DNA from: Chelonoidis abingdonii
Lineage: Eukaryota > Chordata > Testudines > Testudinidae
Length of the DNA stretch: 64,000 bases
Assembly (NCBI RefSeq): GCF_003597395.2
Contig: NC_133771.1
Location: 142,618,740 to 142,682,739, forward strand
Direction: 5' to 3'
The position numbers were made by a program, and so were the translations under genes. This document shows positions 9,331 to 21,100 of this stretch, in pieces (position 1 is the stretch's first letter; each line of letters begins with the position of its first letter). Under the pieces are notes generated by a model. That model had not been told where the DNA came from and did no database searches. It was given only the letters and a program-made list of their open reading frames with translations.

Positions 9331-10960
9331 GACTGTTAGGGGACACAAAGGCAGGGATGTGCCCTCTAAAACAAAGTCATGACAAAAGAAGGAAAAAATA
9401 TTAAATAGCTAGATTGCCTACAGCTCCCTTATAACTGTAGTCATTAAAAATATCCTCTGAGTTCTACCAGTTATGCAATCTAAACACTAAGAATTGCATT
9501 GGTTAGACAAGTCAGCAAGAAAACATTTCCGTGATAGTTATACTTTTATTTTTTATTTTTTTAGGCTAAACTTGGGTGGTTTTTTGCTGACTACAAAGTA
9601 GTTTTGCTGGAGAAAATTGACAGATGAGGCCTGAATTCAATTTAACTTGCACCTTCAAGGACCTGATGCAGGGCCATCCTTAGGATTTATGGGGCCCTAT
9701 GCAGTATTATTAAACTGGTGCCCCTATGCCGGATGGCAGCCCAAGCTCACAGCCTGGTGCTTCTCTTAGCTAGGAGGATTTATTTCAATCTTTCTTATGT
9801 CGGTTTCCCAGTTGTAAGTACAAGGTAGGCAAAAGTATAGTCTTTTAAGTTGTTTTGTCTGTAATTTGCATCTGTGTATCTGGTGGTGGATTCTTTGTGT
9901 GTATTCTGGCTATAAGTACTTTAAATTTGTATTGTTTTGGGTGTAAGGCTGTTTATCTTCTTTTCTATTTTTTATTCATTTTTATAATGGATAAGCCCTG
10001 TATCTTTAACAGCTAGGTTATCAGGAACTGTTTATTCTATTCTCTTTTATCAAAGTTTTGCTTGTTAATACCTGTTTTGATTTCTTTTTTTTAGTGACCC
10101 ACCAGGAAATTGGTGGGAAGAAGGAAGAGCGGTGGGAGGGGAGGGAAAAGCTGCCTCTCTGTGTTTTAACTTCAGTGTCCCTGGCGTGGAAGAAGCTATG
10201 GGGGAAGTTAGATAGAATTTTTCTGTTTTCCTTGTCTTTGGGTCTGCTCTTTGTGGAAGGAGGAGACAACTCTGGATGGTGATGTAAGTGAGGTTGCATC
10301 AGTCACTCTCAGTTAGCCCAGAGAGGGAAATTCTGGATGGAGAGAGGTGGGGGAATGGTTTTTATTTCCATTTGTGGTTCGACTCAGAGCCTCTGAGTCT
10401 TGGGGTCCCAGGGAAAGTTTTGGGGAGACTTGGAGCAAGACACTGGAATGTCTTGGCTGGTGGCAGGCGTGATCAATCTAAGCTTAAAGCTTAGAGGGTT
10501 TCATGCTAGCTTCTCAGTTATGAATGTTAAGGCTTCAAATCTGAGTAGAAGCGTAGGATACACTCGTTAGCACATGACTTCTTAAATCCTGATTTAGGTC
10601 TCGAGCCACCATGTCATGAAACCCAGAAGTCTTCCCATCAGTTTCAGTTGGCCATTGCAAGCAGGTCCAGGGCAGTTCTCTTAGGCATAGGCAAACATAG
10701 CGCAGCTGCGGAGGGCACCTGAAAATTTGGGGCACCACTGGGTCCTTAGTGTCCACCTGGCTTTCCTATCCTGGTTCTGACCCTTCCTGCAGCTCCCACA
10801 GATGACTGTCTCTCCTGGTGAGTCTTCCTTTGGGAGGAATCTAATAGTTAAAGTGAAAAAAACCTCAGCCTGCCAGACCTATTAGCACAACATTGAAACT
10901 GTTAAAGAGCATTCAAGGGGTATAAAGCCATTTGACAGGCATGTGCCAACCCTAAAGTAT
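9331..10960. other. No gene; scattered TE fragments
   Basis: Mostly unrecognised AT-rich sequence. At about 9666-9735 a fragment with GCAGGGCCATCC and GGGGCCCTATGCAG, and at about 10685-10745 a fragment with GGGCACCTGAAAATTTGGGG, resemble debris of the CAGGG-ended GC-rich elements seen at 5795, 28452 and 35551. Open frames at 10058-10299 are antisense to each other and unconvincing. Confidence 0.45.
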
Positions 10961-11130
10961 TACTGACAGGGTTGAGAGTGTAGTCTTGTTAGTCTGTACC
11001 AGCAAAAACAAGAACGAGTCCTGTGGACTGCAGAGACTAAACAAATTATTGAGCATAGCTTTTGGGAGAACCCATTTCAATCAGCTGTCACGAAAGCTTA
11101 ACGCCCAAATTAAATTATTTATACTGTCAG
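10961..11130. mobile_element. Degenerate palindromic PLE-tail insertion
   Basis: From about 10975 the minus strand reads as a degraded tail of the type at 26100-26216 (complement of GTTAGTCTGTACCAGC, GAGTCCTGTGG, then TTATTGAGCATAGCTTTTGGG). At 11089-11120 a short plus-strand part (CACGAAAGCTTAACGCCCA) matches the same region in the opposite orientation. Possible target duplications are TACTGACAG (10961-10969) and TACTGTCAG (11122-11130), one mismatch. It is the oldest of the three palindromic tail insertions. Confidence 0.55.
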
Positions 11131-11420
11131 TTCTGACTTTACCGACAAAAACAGTTGTGCGTTAATGTAAATATTACACAAACATGTCAGTTACAGGACC
11201 TTTAGTTTAAAATGTGCTTTAAAAATTATTTAGTGAGCTGGTGAAGATTATTAAAAATACATTTCTAAAAAATGCTCTGCACAGAGTTTTAGACTGCCAC
11301 AATCATCTTTAGCCCTTAAATGCGTGATCTTCAGACTAGTTGTTTTAATAAATCCTTCAAAGACTCCCTTATCTGTAACATACCACATTTTTAATTACTA
11401 TAGTTAAAAAAAAGCGCTTC

Positions 11421-12194
11421 NNNNNNNNNNNNNNNNNNNNNNNNNNNNNNNNNNNNNNNNNNNNNNNNNNNNNNNNNNNNNNNNNNNNNNNNNNNNNNNN
11501 NNNNNNNNNNNNNNNNNNNNNNNNNNNNNNNNNNNNNNNNNNNNNNNNNNNNNNNNNNNNNNNNNNNNNNNNNNNNNNNNNNNNNNNNNNNNNNNNNNNN
11601 NNNNNNNNNNNNNNNNNNNNNNNNNNNNNNNNNNNNNNNNNNNNNNNNNNNNNNNNNNNNNNNNNNNNNNNNNNNNNNNNNNNNNNNNNNNNNNNNNNNN
11701 NNNNNNNNNNNNNNNNNNNNNNNNNNNNNNNNNNNNNNNNNNNNNNNNNNNNNNNNNNNNNNNNNNNNNNNNNNNNNNNNNNNNNNNNNNNNNNNNNNNN
11801 NNNNNNNNNNNNNNNNNNNNNNNNNNNNNNNNNNNNNNNNNNNNNNNNNNNNNNNNNNNNNNNNNNNNNNNNNNNNNNNNNNNNNNNNNNNNNNNNNNNN
11901 NNNNNNNNNNNNNNNNNNNNNNNNNNNNNNNNNNNNNNNNNNNNNNNNNNNNNNNNNNNNNNNNNNNNNNNNNNNNNNNNNNNNNNNNNNNNNNNNNNNN
12001 NNNNNNNNNNNNNNNNNNNNNNNNNNNNNNNNNNNNNNNNNNNNNNNNNNNNNNNNNNNNNNNNNNNNNNNNNNNNNNNNNNNNNNNNNNNNNNNNNNNN
12101 NNNNNNNNNNNNNNNNNNNNNNNNNNNNNNNNNNNNNNNNNNNNNNNNNNNNNNNNNNNNNNNNNNNNNNNNNNNNNNNNNNNNNNNNNNNNNN
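11421..12194. other. Assembly gap (774 N)
   Basis: Run of N. Its right edge lies within an LTR in minus orientation (12195-12365), so the gap probably hides repetitive LTR sequence. The apparent open frames across it are artefacts. Confidence 0.99.
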
Positions 12195-12365
12195 AGAGAG
12201 CACAGAACAGACAAAAACCCAAGACCAAGAAAAACCCCCAAATTCCCTCCCTTAAGCTTTGAAAAATCCAGTTTCCTGATTGGTCCTCTTGTCAGGTGTT
12301 TGGTTCTCTTTGTTAACCCTTTACAGGTGAAAGAAACATTAACCCTTAGCTATCTGTTTATGACA
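12195..12365 (-). mobile_element. 5' end of a minus-oriented LTR, running into the gap
   Basis: Read on the minus strand the segment begins TGTCATAAACAG at 12365 and continues through an AAAGGGTTAAC block, resembling the start of the solo LTR at 3329 (TGTCATAAAT and AAAGGGTTAAG). The rest is lost in the gap. It is a related but distinct LTR subfamily. Confidence 0.65.
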
Positions 12366-13940
12366 GTGTCAAACTGTTTAAGATAAGAATCAGGCCCAAT
12401 GGTGCTTTTGTTTTATTATCTGTTTTCTTTTTCTTCAATTTTTATGTTTTGTTTTTTGTTAAACCAGTGAAACTCCAGTGGTTTTATCTGATTAAATGAC
12501 TTGTACAATTCTGCTCTTGTAGCTGGCAGGAAAAAGACAGAGTTGCCACACTCGTAAAATATTGGAGTTCTGGATTAAGGCAATTTCATATTCATAACTT
12601 TCCATTTTCTGTTTGCATTGAAAATTGACCTATGAATAAGCTTATTCAACATTCAGATCTATCCTGGGAATAGAAATAATAAAAGAATAAATCATTTCCC
12701 TTGATTGCTGTTTTCAGTCTTAATTGCCAGTCCACAGTTGAGAAATACGACATCTCTTTAGATTTCGCATTTTATTTTAAGTTCTGATTAAGGTTTTTGA
12801 CTAAAACACTTTAAAATGTTGAATATGATTTGGAAATTATAGTTCTTATTGCTGCTTGAATTCTATTTCATGAGTCTTTCTAGCACACAAGTTAAAGCAA
12901 AAATGGCATCCTGTAAAACTGACTTATTTAAGCACTTAGTGTTGGAATGCTGCTTTATTGTCTGAATGCTCCTCAGACTGGTAGTAACTGTGAAAGTTGA
13001 TTAACACTGGAGGTATGTTCAATAGCTTATGTGAAAAGTTGTGCTTGAAGCTTTGCTGGACTTTGTGTGTACACGTGGATGAAGGGGTTCACAGAACAGG
13101 GGCAGCCAATATAAAGATGCATGGGTGATTACCATTGCTGCCAGTGCAAGTCCTCAGATGCAATAGGAAGTCCCATCTTCTGCTGTAGGCTAACAGGGTT
13201 CCAGATGTGATACAGAGTTCTGCTGAACACTGACTGGTGTGCGTAGTCCTAGTTGTCTTTGGAGATAACTGAATTCCATCTGACTCTCTCTTTTTTTTTT
13301 TTTTTTTTTTTTACATTTTGGTAAGTGATTTTTTTCCCACCCTTTCTGAATGTTTTTATGGGATGGAAAAATTTAGAGGTGATTCACCATGTTCAATGTT
13401 GGCATAAGTTGACTAGATATTGAAGCTGCATGTGCATAAGCAGAAGGGAATAGGTTGTTAGATAACATGCACAAGTATAGTAGTATGTGGTGATAAATTA
13501 ACTAGCTGCTATAGTAATTTTGCTGGAGCATTTGCAGTTGACAAAGTTTGTGTAGTAATGTCTGTTCAGCTGCTCTCATAATGACCACATCTTGGCGACA
13601 CCTGTAGTTCCTCTCCTGTTTACACTTCATTGTGCCTTTTTGCCTTGCCCTAGTGCTTGTGTCTTTATGATCGAAAGCCATCCCATTAATAACAAGAATA
13701 TGATCTCCAGATGTCTGTATTCAGCATAGTTTGCTTCTAAAGCTGCGTCTGCTTCATGCAGTTTTTTCCCTGACAAGTTTAGTCCTGGTCGCTTTGACTT
13801 CAATTAAAGAAATGTTTCATGTTTGAAGCAAATTGTGTGGGGTTTGAATAGTAAAATGCCAATGTGCCCAAAAGTGTTCTGCTGACAGATCTTGCTGCAC
13901 ATCAGCAAGAACAAGGCATCTGTATTCTAGTGAAGGACAG
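12366..13940. other. No confirmed gene; contains a possible PDZ-like frame
   Basis: Unique-looking sequence with a T22 tract (about 13291-13312). On the minus strand at 13502-13720 an open stretch encodes GDHILVINGMAF, similar to the carboxylate-loop-distal part of PDZ domains. It is discussed as a finding and not called as a gene. Confidence 0.4.
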
Positions 13941-13949
13941 GACCTATGA

Positions 13950-14115
13950 AGACACAAGTTCTCTTCCTGACTTCATTACTGACCCCCTGTGTGATTATTG
14001 GGCAAGAGAATTACACAAAAGTTATCAGTTTGCCTCATTGTAATGTGTGTATCATGTAGAATGTACTGGAGATCTGTGGATGAAAAGCACTATACAAATA
14101 TTGCTTGACAGAATG
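13950..14115 (+). mobile_element. Old MIR-like SINE fragment
   Basis: The phrases CCCCTGTGTGATTATTGGGCAAG and GGAGATCTGTGGATGAAAAGCACTATACAAATATT correspond in order to the body and tail of the SINE family better preserved at 45830-45960. Head region not recognisable. Confidence 0.45.
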
Positions 14116-15904
14116 TTATACCAGTTCCAAGGATAAGCCTGATTAGATTATTTCTGGCCACTTAATGTGAAATGGCAATACAAGGCAGGTGTGGATGATT
14201 ACAGCTTGAATCAGAGCTAACCTTACAAAAAGCTGTATTGATTTATAGCCTCACTGGGACTCTTACAGCAAAGGCTAAAATTATGCTATAGGGAGCTTCA
14301 GGTCATGGCAAAGCACATTTCAGACTGCCATTGGAGTAGCAAAGTATACAATCGTAAAGGAAGTACAGTCCATAACTCTAGTAAACCCTATAGATCTCTG
14401 TGCTCTCCAGTAAATCAATCAAAGTAATGCTTCTGTTCTGGATAGTGCTGAATATAGTCAAGCAGAGGAGCCAAATTCTCAAACATCAGTGGGGTGACAC
14501 CACTCCATGCTAGGAGAGAATTGGATCCAGGATGCCTTTTCAGAAGGCTTGCAGTGTCATGAGAGGGGAAATGCCATTTGTCCAGCACCATAGCACAATG
14601 GGGTCCTTGTCCAGGACTAGGACACTTAATGTTCTGTGGCAAAACAAATAACTAATAAATGCAAGCTAGCTCACTAATGAATAGCGTGCACGTAACCACA
14701 CCAGATCAGGTACATGATGTCCCGGACGTTACTGCCTTGTGTAGATATTACAGTTCACCTCACTCTGTTAATAAACTACTTTGCTATTGACATTTCCACC
14801 TTCAGGAAGAGAGGCAAAAACTATTCAGGCTAGATAAACATGTTCTGGAAGAATTGATGCTGCTGAATCATTTTCAGTGTTTTAAGTTTTTACAGTACTG
14901 AACACTAGTTAGTGCCTTATGTGAAGAAACCATGTTGTTAGCTTAATATACAAGTGAGGCACAAACAGTTGGGCTAAGCTATTTAAAAGGATTTGGGTGT
15001 CAAAGTTCCATAGGCTCCTTTAAAAATGTGTGCCTCACTGTATACATGAAGGTTTTATGTATTTGACACATTTGACATGGACCATATTACTGCTTTAAGC
15101 CTACTATTGTTTACCACTTTGCAACAGACACTGACAGATTTTTTTTTTCCTTTTTAAGAGGAGCTGTGCCCAAAGAGTTACTAAAATAAGAAAATAAAGC
15201 AGTCAAAACAACATGACTCCTTAGGTGTATCTAGTTGTCATTATGGAAAATGTCCCCCTTCTCTTCCCCCCTCCTCTCCCTGGTTTGTGCAGCTGTGTGA
15301 GTTTTAACAAAGCAATTTTGATAACATCCCTTACCACACATAAAAGTAGTGGCACTGAATGTTTGCAGAGTACATATTAAGACACTACTTTGTTTTGTGT
15401 GTGGTTCTCTTTTCTCCCCCCCCCCCCAAAAAAAAAGAGTCAAGATCAAGTGTTTTTGGTTTAACCATAAGGACTAGCATCCTTAACTAGTACTGTTTTC
15501 AAGAGGATAATGTCATTTACCTTGGAAGACTTATCTGAAGTCCATTGTTTGGAGCCCTTTATAACAAAAATGGAAGGACACTAGGCACAGCTTGGTGAAA
15601 ACTTGAGCTGTGCTTGAATGAATATAGATTCTCTGCTTCAGAAGGCCAGTGTAACTCTATTGAAGTCACTGGAATTGTCAACATAAAACTGGTCTAAGAG
15701 TGGAGAACAGCGCATTGACTCTTAACAAATGCCACTTAATTTTCATGTGGGTTGGACAGCAACAGGAGCAAAGGGGTGGTGGTGTGATCTCAAAGCACAT
15801 AGACTGCATTGTAGGAGTCTTCCTGGCATCCAAACCTGTAGGTATGATGACTACTTCTTCTGGGACTTCTTCTGCATACTTGGCATTGTAAACGAGGGTG
15901 TCAC
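14116..15904. other. No gene recognised
   Basis: No convincing coding frame, RNA gene or repeat with definable ends. There is a C/A homopolymer-rich stretch near 15415-15437. Confidence 0.4.
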
Positions 15905-16232
15905 CGGGGCTTGACCCTCCCTGGTGAGGAGGGGAGCCACACTAGCCTCAACCTGTTGTCTGAGGGCCTCAGTCCTCGGAACTGCAGTCCATCGTCCGGG
16001 TAGCTCGGTCCCTGTGGATAGGACCGAGCAGTGGCACAGTCAAAGGGGGCCCAGCCCTTGGTTCGGGCGGGGCACCAAACACAGTTATCTCAGTTCTGGT
16101 TAACTGGCTTCTTTAGGCCGGGGCGGGGGGGAGTCTTCCACCTGGGGACGGGTGGCAGGGGGAACGCAGGCCCACCCACTCCGCTGCGTTCCAGCCCGTG
16201 GCCCTGGTAGCGGTGGTCACCACTGCAGGTGG

Positions 16233-16766
16233 TCAGTGGGGATCCTGACCGCAACACACTGCCACGGGTATCGGCAAATCTGCAGCCTGACTAGGGTCGG
16301 CTGCCCCCGGGCTCCTTCCACTATCCCCCTCCGTGCCTACCTGGTCCGTGGTGTCAGCTTCTGGGAAGTCCCACAACATAGGTTCCTCACAGCTAGGGCT
16401 GGGCGGCAGGTCCGGGAAGTCCGGCCAGGCCTGCTCCGGGGTTTCCTCGGGGCTGTAGCAGGGACGGGGCGGCTCTGGCAGCTCCTTGTTGTAGCAAGCG
16501 CAGGGAGGTTCTGGCAGCTCCTCATCGTAGCGAGCGCGGGGAAGCTCTGGCCAATCCGGGCACTGGCCCCCGGCCTCACCAGCTTCCAAGTCACGAGCAC
16601 CTGCAGGCAGGTCTGCTCCTGATGGCGGCTGGGCTCCGGCTGAGGGCCGGCTTTTATCCTTCTGGGTTGCTGCTTGACCCTCTGAGGGGCAGGACTTCTG
16701 CTCAGTGGCCCCGTCCCTATGGGTGATTGACGGGGCTCGACCCTCCCTGGTGAGGAGGGGAGCCAC
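16233..16766 (-). CDS. Proline/acid-rich frame with 12-residue repeats, function unknown
   Basis: A 177-residue minus-strand frame spans most of the GC-rich unit. Near residues 85-125 it contains three successive 12-residue units of the form PPRARYDEELPE, PPCACYNKELPE and PPRPCYSPEETPE, matching the 36-bp DNA period at about 16460-16545. No enzymatic domain, signal peptide or transmembrane segment is visible. Two other frames are also open here because of GC richness, so coding status is uncertain. A splice-donor-like CAGGTAGGCA falls inside the frame. It may be part of a retroelement leader protein or non-coding. Confidence 0.25.
   Translation of the reverse strand: MAPLLTREGRAPSITHRDGATEQKSCPSEGQAATQKDKSRPSAGAQPPSGADLPAGARDLEAGEAGGQCPDWPELPRARYDEELPEPPCACYNKELPEPPRPCYSPEETPEQAWPDFPDLPPSPSCEEPMLWDFPEADTTDQVGTEGDSGRSPGAADPSQAADLPIPVAVCCGQDPH
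16460..16545. repeat. 36-bp minisatellite-like tandem repeat
   Basis: The unit GCTCTGGCAGCTCC...GTAGC recurs with 36-bp spacing, two full copies and partial flanking ones, with about 80% identity. It underlies the 12-residue protein repeat on the minus strand. Confidence 0.65.
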
Positions 16767-17025
16767 ACCGCCTTGTTACAGGCATAGCGTGAAATAGTTA
16801 CACAACTGGAAATGAATCCCATGGCAGTTCTAGAGGAACTCTAGTTCTTCATGGACAAATACCCTAAATTGTATTAAACAGTAAGTTAAAGATGATGTTG
16901 TTGAAACTACAGTTCTTTGCTGCTTCCTGCTTTACCTGCAATCATAAATGCACATACTTCCAACTGCAGGTTGGGGATTGAGCTCACTTAGCTCCATGTA
17001 GAGGAATCCAAAAGGACAAATGTTC

Positions 17026-17139
17026 TTTATATCAAATATCAGAGGGACAGCTGTATTAGTCTGGATCTGTAAAAGCAGCAAAGAGTCCTGTGGCACCTTA
17101 TAGACTTATCCACAGGACTCTTTGCTGCTTTATATCAAA
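17026..17139 (-). mobile_element. Short palindromic PLE-tail insertion with perfect 11-bp TSD
   Basis: The insertion (17037-17128) is flanked by identical TTTATATCAAA copies at 17026-17036 and 17129-17139. It consists of the minus-oriented last about 70 bases of the PLE tail seen at 8165-8233, ending at TATCAGAGG beside the left duplication. Its other end is an inverted copy of part of the same tail: arms 17072-17093 and 17110-17131 are perfectly complementary over 22 bp with a 16-base loop. No coding region remains. Confidence 0.85.
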
Positions 17140-17996
17140 GACCTTGAGGTCAACTGAAAATATTTTATTGTAGGAAAGGAATCCCTTGCCTTAATCTGGA
17201 ACTGATTAAAATGGCACATCACTTTTAAAGGTATAGATATTTTACAGCACTGATCTCAAACCACTAGTTTATGAAGGACTCGGGGATTACATAAAGGTCA
17301 GTCTACTTAAACTCTCCTTTCCACATGAGGTGAGAAAATATTAGTGCAGCTGCTGTAACTTACCTTTTACAAAACTTATCTACCTGGAAAATTGTTGAAA
17401 AGACATTATGTGCTATGGAAATTGTGAGATTTCCTAATCAGTGATCAAAACATGCAAAATATATAAACACATGGATGTTTGGCTGCTCTTGTATCTGTGG
17501 TGTTAGTGCTATGTGATATGTTCTCGTGTGTGTGGTGTGGGAGGGTGCTCCTTGCAAAACAAAATATGAAGAAACCACCTGGGCACAGTTCACTCCCAAA
17601 TAACCATGTATACTAAATACATGCGCACACACACATGCAAGCCATAAACATAAGCACACTGCTATAACTGGTTTAAGAGAACACCAGAAACACAGAATAC
17701 AATGAGTACCATGAGTAGGCTCTTGCCCTATTTAGGGGGATGCTACTCTATCCTTATTATGAGCTGGGTTAAACTTCCTTATGGGTTGAGTTAAAACTGT
17801 GAAACTGATAAGTGTGCACTTGAATTAAGATATTGGGAAGAGACCCTTAAGGGGCCTCACCTAAAATAAGGCTTAATAGAACGTGCCAAAAAGTTAACAC
17901 TATGAGGGTGGAAGTTTTCCACTGGGTATTGTTCTGACTGTGTCTTTTATGAAAAGACAAGCTGGGGGACGGGGAAAGAGACAGACAAGACACTGA
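17140..17996. other. No gene recognised
   Basis: Mixed AT-rich sequence, with a TG/CA-rich patch around 17510-17660. No supported feature. Confidence 0.4.
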
Positions 17997-18108
17997 GGCC
18001 TGGTTAACACTACACAGTTAGGTCAATGTAAGCTGCCTTCTGTCAACCTGGCTGTGGAAGTGTCTTTACTCAGATTTGGCTCCTGAAAATGCAAGCACCT
18101 CTCTACAC

Positions 18109-21100
18109 TTAGGCCACATCTACACTACGGGATAATATCCAATTAGCTAAAATCGGTTTCATAAAACTGATATTATAAATTCGATTTCACGCGGCCACAT
18201 TAGGCACAGTAATTCGGCGTTGTGCGTCCATGGTCCGAGGCTAGCGTCGATTTCTGAAGCACTCTAGCTGTGTTAGTGTAAGACTATTCGCCGTAGGCCT
18301 ACTTTCCGTGTATTCGAGTTCCCGCAGTCTTCCTCCACCCCTTGGAATTTTGGGTTTGAATCATTGTGCGAGTGGTTCTGGGTAATGTCGTCAGTCATTC
18401 TTCCTCCGGAAAACACACTGACAATCCTTTCGCGCCATTTTTCCTGGTTGCCTGGCAGACGCCATAGCACGGCACTTGGAGCAGCCGTTCAGCTTTTTTT
18501 TTTTCCGGCACTGTTGTGTACTGGATGCTGGGGACAGAGGCGATACTCCAGTGTCATCAACCGCACATTTATTTGCTTTTTCACTTAGTAGCAGATGGTT
18601 ACAGTCGTTCTGTACCGTTTACTGCGGAGTAAACTGGCATGAATGACAGTTTATCTCTCCCCCTCTGTACTGTCCGCTGCTATCATGATGCCCCTGGCTG
18701 AATCGGACGGGGGCGCAAAAGCAAAATTGGGAATGACTCCCGAGTCAATCTCACCTTTATGTTCTAAAAATAGTGCAAGTCTGCTAGATAAGGGGGCAAG
18801 CGTGCTAGAGGACCAGTGTATCGAGCACAGCTGCTCCGTGTCGTATTCACAGGGGTGGCCTGCAACAACCCCACCCATTGCTCCCTCCTCCCCCAACTTC
18901 CTGGCTACCGTGGCAGTGTCCCCCCCATTTGTGTCATGAAGTTATAAGAATGTAGGAAATAGAAACAGAAAAATTGTTAGTGAGATAAATGAGGAGAGCA
19001 GCATCCCCGGGGCTATGACAGTCCAGGCAGGAAATAAGCGGTGGGGGGGAGAGGAGCCCAGCATGTTGCTGCTATGACAGTCCAGAATCTTTCTTTTTAC
19101 ACAGGAAGGGAGGGGGCTGATTGAAGCTCAGCCTCAGTTGCTATGAGGAAGACGTTACCAGCTGTTCTGTACATCTACTTATGGGATAACTGAGTCATTC
19201 CCATTTTTACCCAGGCGCTCCCGGCCAGCCTCCTAAGGCCACAGGAGCACTCACGGGCTGATGGCGACATGGATATCAGTCATATTGCCTCTCTACCACC
19301 GGGAGGGGAGAGGAACAGATACTGTTCTTCACTGCTGCAGCATCGCATCTACCAGCAGCATTCAGTACACATAGGGTGACACTGAAAGAAGTCAAGAAAT
19401 GATTTCTTTCCGTTTTCTTTCACTGGTGGGGGGAAAGAAACTGAGGGCTATTCCCTGAACCACGCCAGACACTGTGTTTGATACCTACAGACATGGAGCT
19501 CAGCCAAGTGCAAATACTTTTCAGAGACTGCTTGGACTGTGGATAGCTGGAGTCCTCAGTACCTCCCTCCCTCCATGAGCGTCCATTGATTCTTGGCTTT
19601 CCGTTACACTTTCATGCAGCACCGTGTACCTGGAGATTTTTTTTCGAACGCTTGGCATTTCGGTTCTTAACGAGCTGCTACAACAGATTGTCTCCCATAA
19701 AGCGATCAGATCTTCTGCCTGGTCTTTAATAAGACTATGAGGAGTTTAGGAGATGATGGAGGACGATAAACGGAATGTGGATATGGAGGTGGATATTACG
19801 CATCTGAGGTAGAGGCCAAACTTGAACAGCTTAATGGGACAAAATCGGAGGGCCCGGACAATCTCCATCGAGATATAAAGAACTGGCGCGTGAAATTGCG
19901 AGCCGTTAGCGAGATTTTAAGCAATCGTACTCGGGGGTTGTCGTACGACTGGAGAATGCTAACGTAGTTCATTAAGAAAGGAATAAAAGTGATCCGGTAT
20001 AGGCCTGTTACTTGACGTTCTGTGTGTGTAAAGTCTTGGAAAAATTTTAGAGGAGAAAGTAGATTAAGGGACATGAGGCTCAATGGATTGGGACGAAGTT
20101 GCAAATGGATTTACTAGGAGTAGATTTGCCATAAGCCACCTGATCCCTTCTTTTGAGAAGGGTGACGGATTACTTAGATAAGGAAGTCGGTAGATCTAAT
20201 TTACCGATTTCAGTGTATTAGGCGTTTTGACACGCGTTAACGCGATGGGGATATGTTATAGTTTAATTTTGGACAATAATGTTCATGGGAAGGTGTTAAT
20301 GGATAATGGAAGTTGTTAAGCAGGTGGGATTAAAGGAGACCTGGGTTAATAAGGGGAGCCTCCGAGAGGAGTACTGACGGAGATGATTGTCAGGCTGGTA
20401 AGGAGGTTACTAGTTGGATGTCCTCAAGGATCGGTTTTGGGACGATCTTATTTACCTTTTTGTTACTGAACTTTGCCAAAGAGCGGGAATGTTGCTAATT
20501 TAAGTTTGCGGATGACACAAAGTGCTGGCTAGCGGTAATATGCTAACGAGAGGACCAGAGTACTATTCAGAAAGTCTGGCACTTGTAGACTGAGTATAAT
20601 GTATAGGATGAATATATAGTGAAAAGTGCAAGGGTCATTGCATCTTCGTGGATTAATACATAAGATTTGATTGTTGGGGCGCATCGTTAGGGTATTTGTG
20701 CTTGATGCAGGATGACTTTGACGCCAATTGTGATATTGGCTGTTAAAACAATGCAATCGGTATATTAGATGCATCAGGCGAGAGTATTTCAGCAAGGGAA
20801 GGAGGTGTTAGTCGCAGTTCTATCTGGACGGCTGGTGATCGACCCCCTGGATATGTGTGAGTTTCTGTGTCCGCTCTGTGTAAGAGGTATGATTGCAACT
20901 TGGAAAGGTTCCAGGACGGACTACTCTTATGCTGATCCGAGGAATGGATTGATTCCTTTGAACGGGCCTCAAGGAGCTTGGTTGTTAGCTGGCAAAGGAA
21001 GGTCCGGGGATGTGTTTGCTCTTATGATTTCAGGGGATTAGTTAGGGGGGAGAGGACTTATTTAAGTTTATTAGCGAGCGATGTCGGATGCGATGACGAA

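Larger units (their letters stand above)
15905..16768 (-). mobile_element. GC-rich unit with 38-bp terminal direct repeat (unclassified, retroposon-like)
   Basis: A 38-bp direct repeat with a single mismatch bounds the unit (15905-15942 and 16731-16768). On the minus strand there is a TATA-like GGATAAAAG near 16655, then an acidic, proline-rich frame with three 12-residue repeats, then donor-like CAGGTAGGCA (near 16340) and acceptor-like TATCCACAG. The block GGCAGGGGGA...GCAGGCCC...CCAGCCC at about 16153-16203 also occurs at about 56500-56545, so this belongs to a family with the unit at 56220-56950. An LTR-retroelement piece is possible. Compositionally it stands out from AT-rich surroundings. 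Confidence 0.55.

Noticed and set aside
11369..12241. Long open frames across the N run
   Set aside because: They consist almost entirely of undetermined bases; the same applies to 61512-62187.
18643..18939. 98-codon frame inside the DNA transposon as a transposase
   Set aside because: No catalytic or DNA-binding motif; the antisense frame is equally open.
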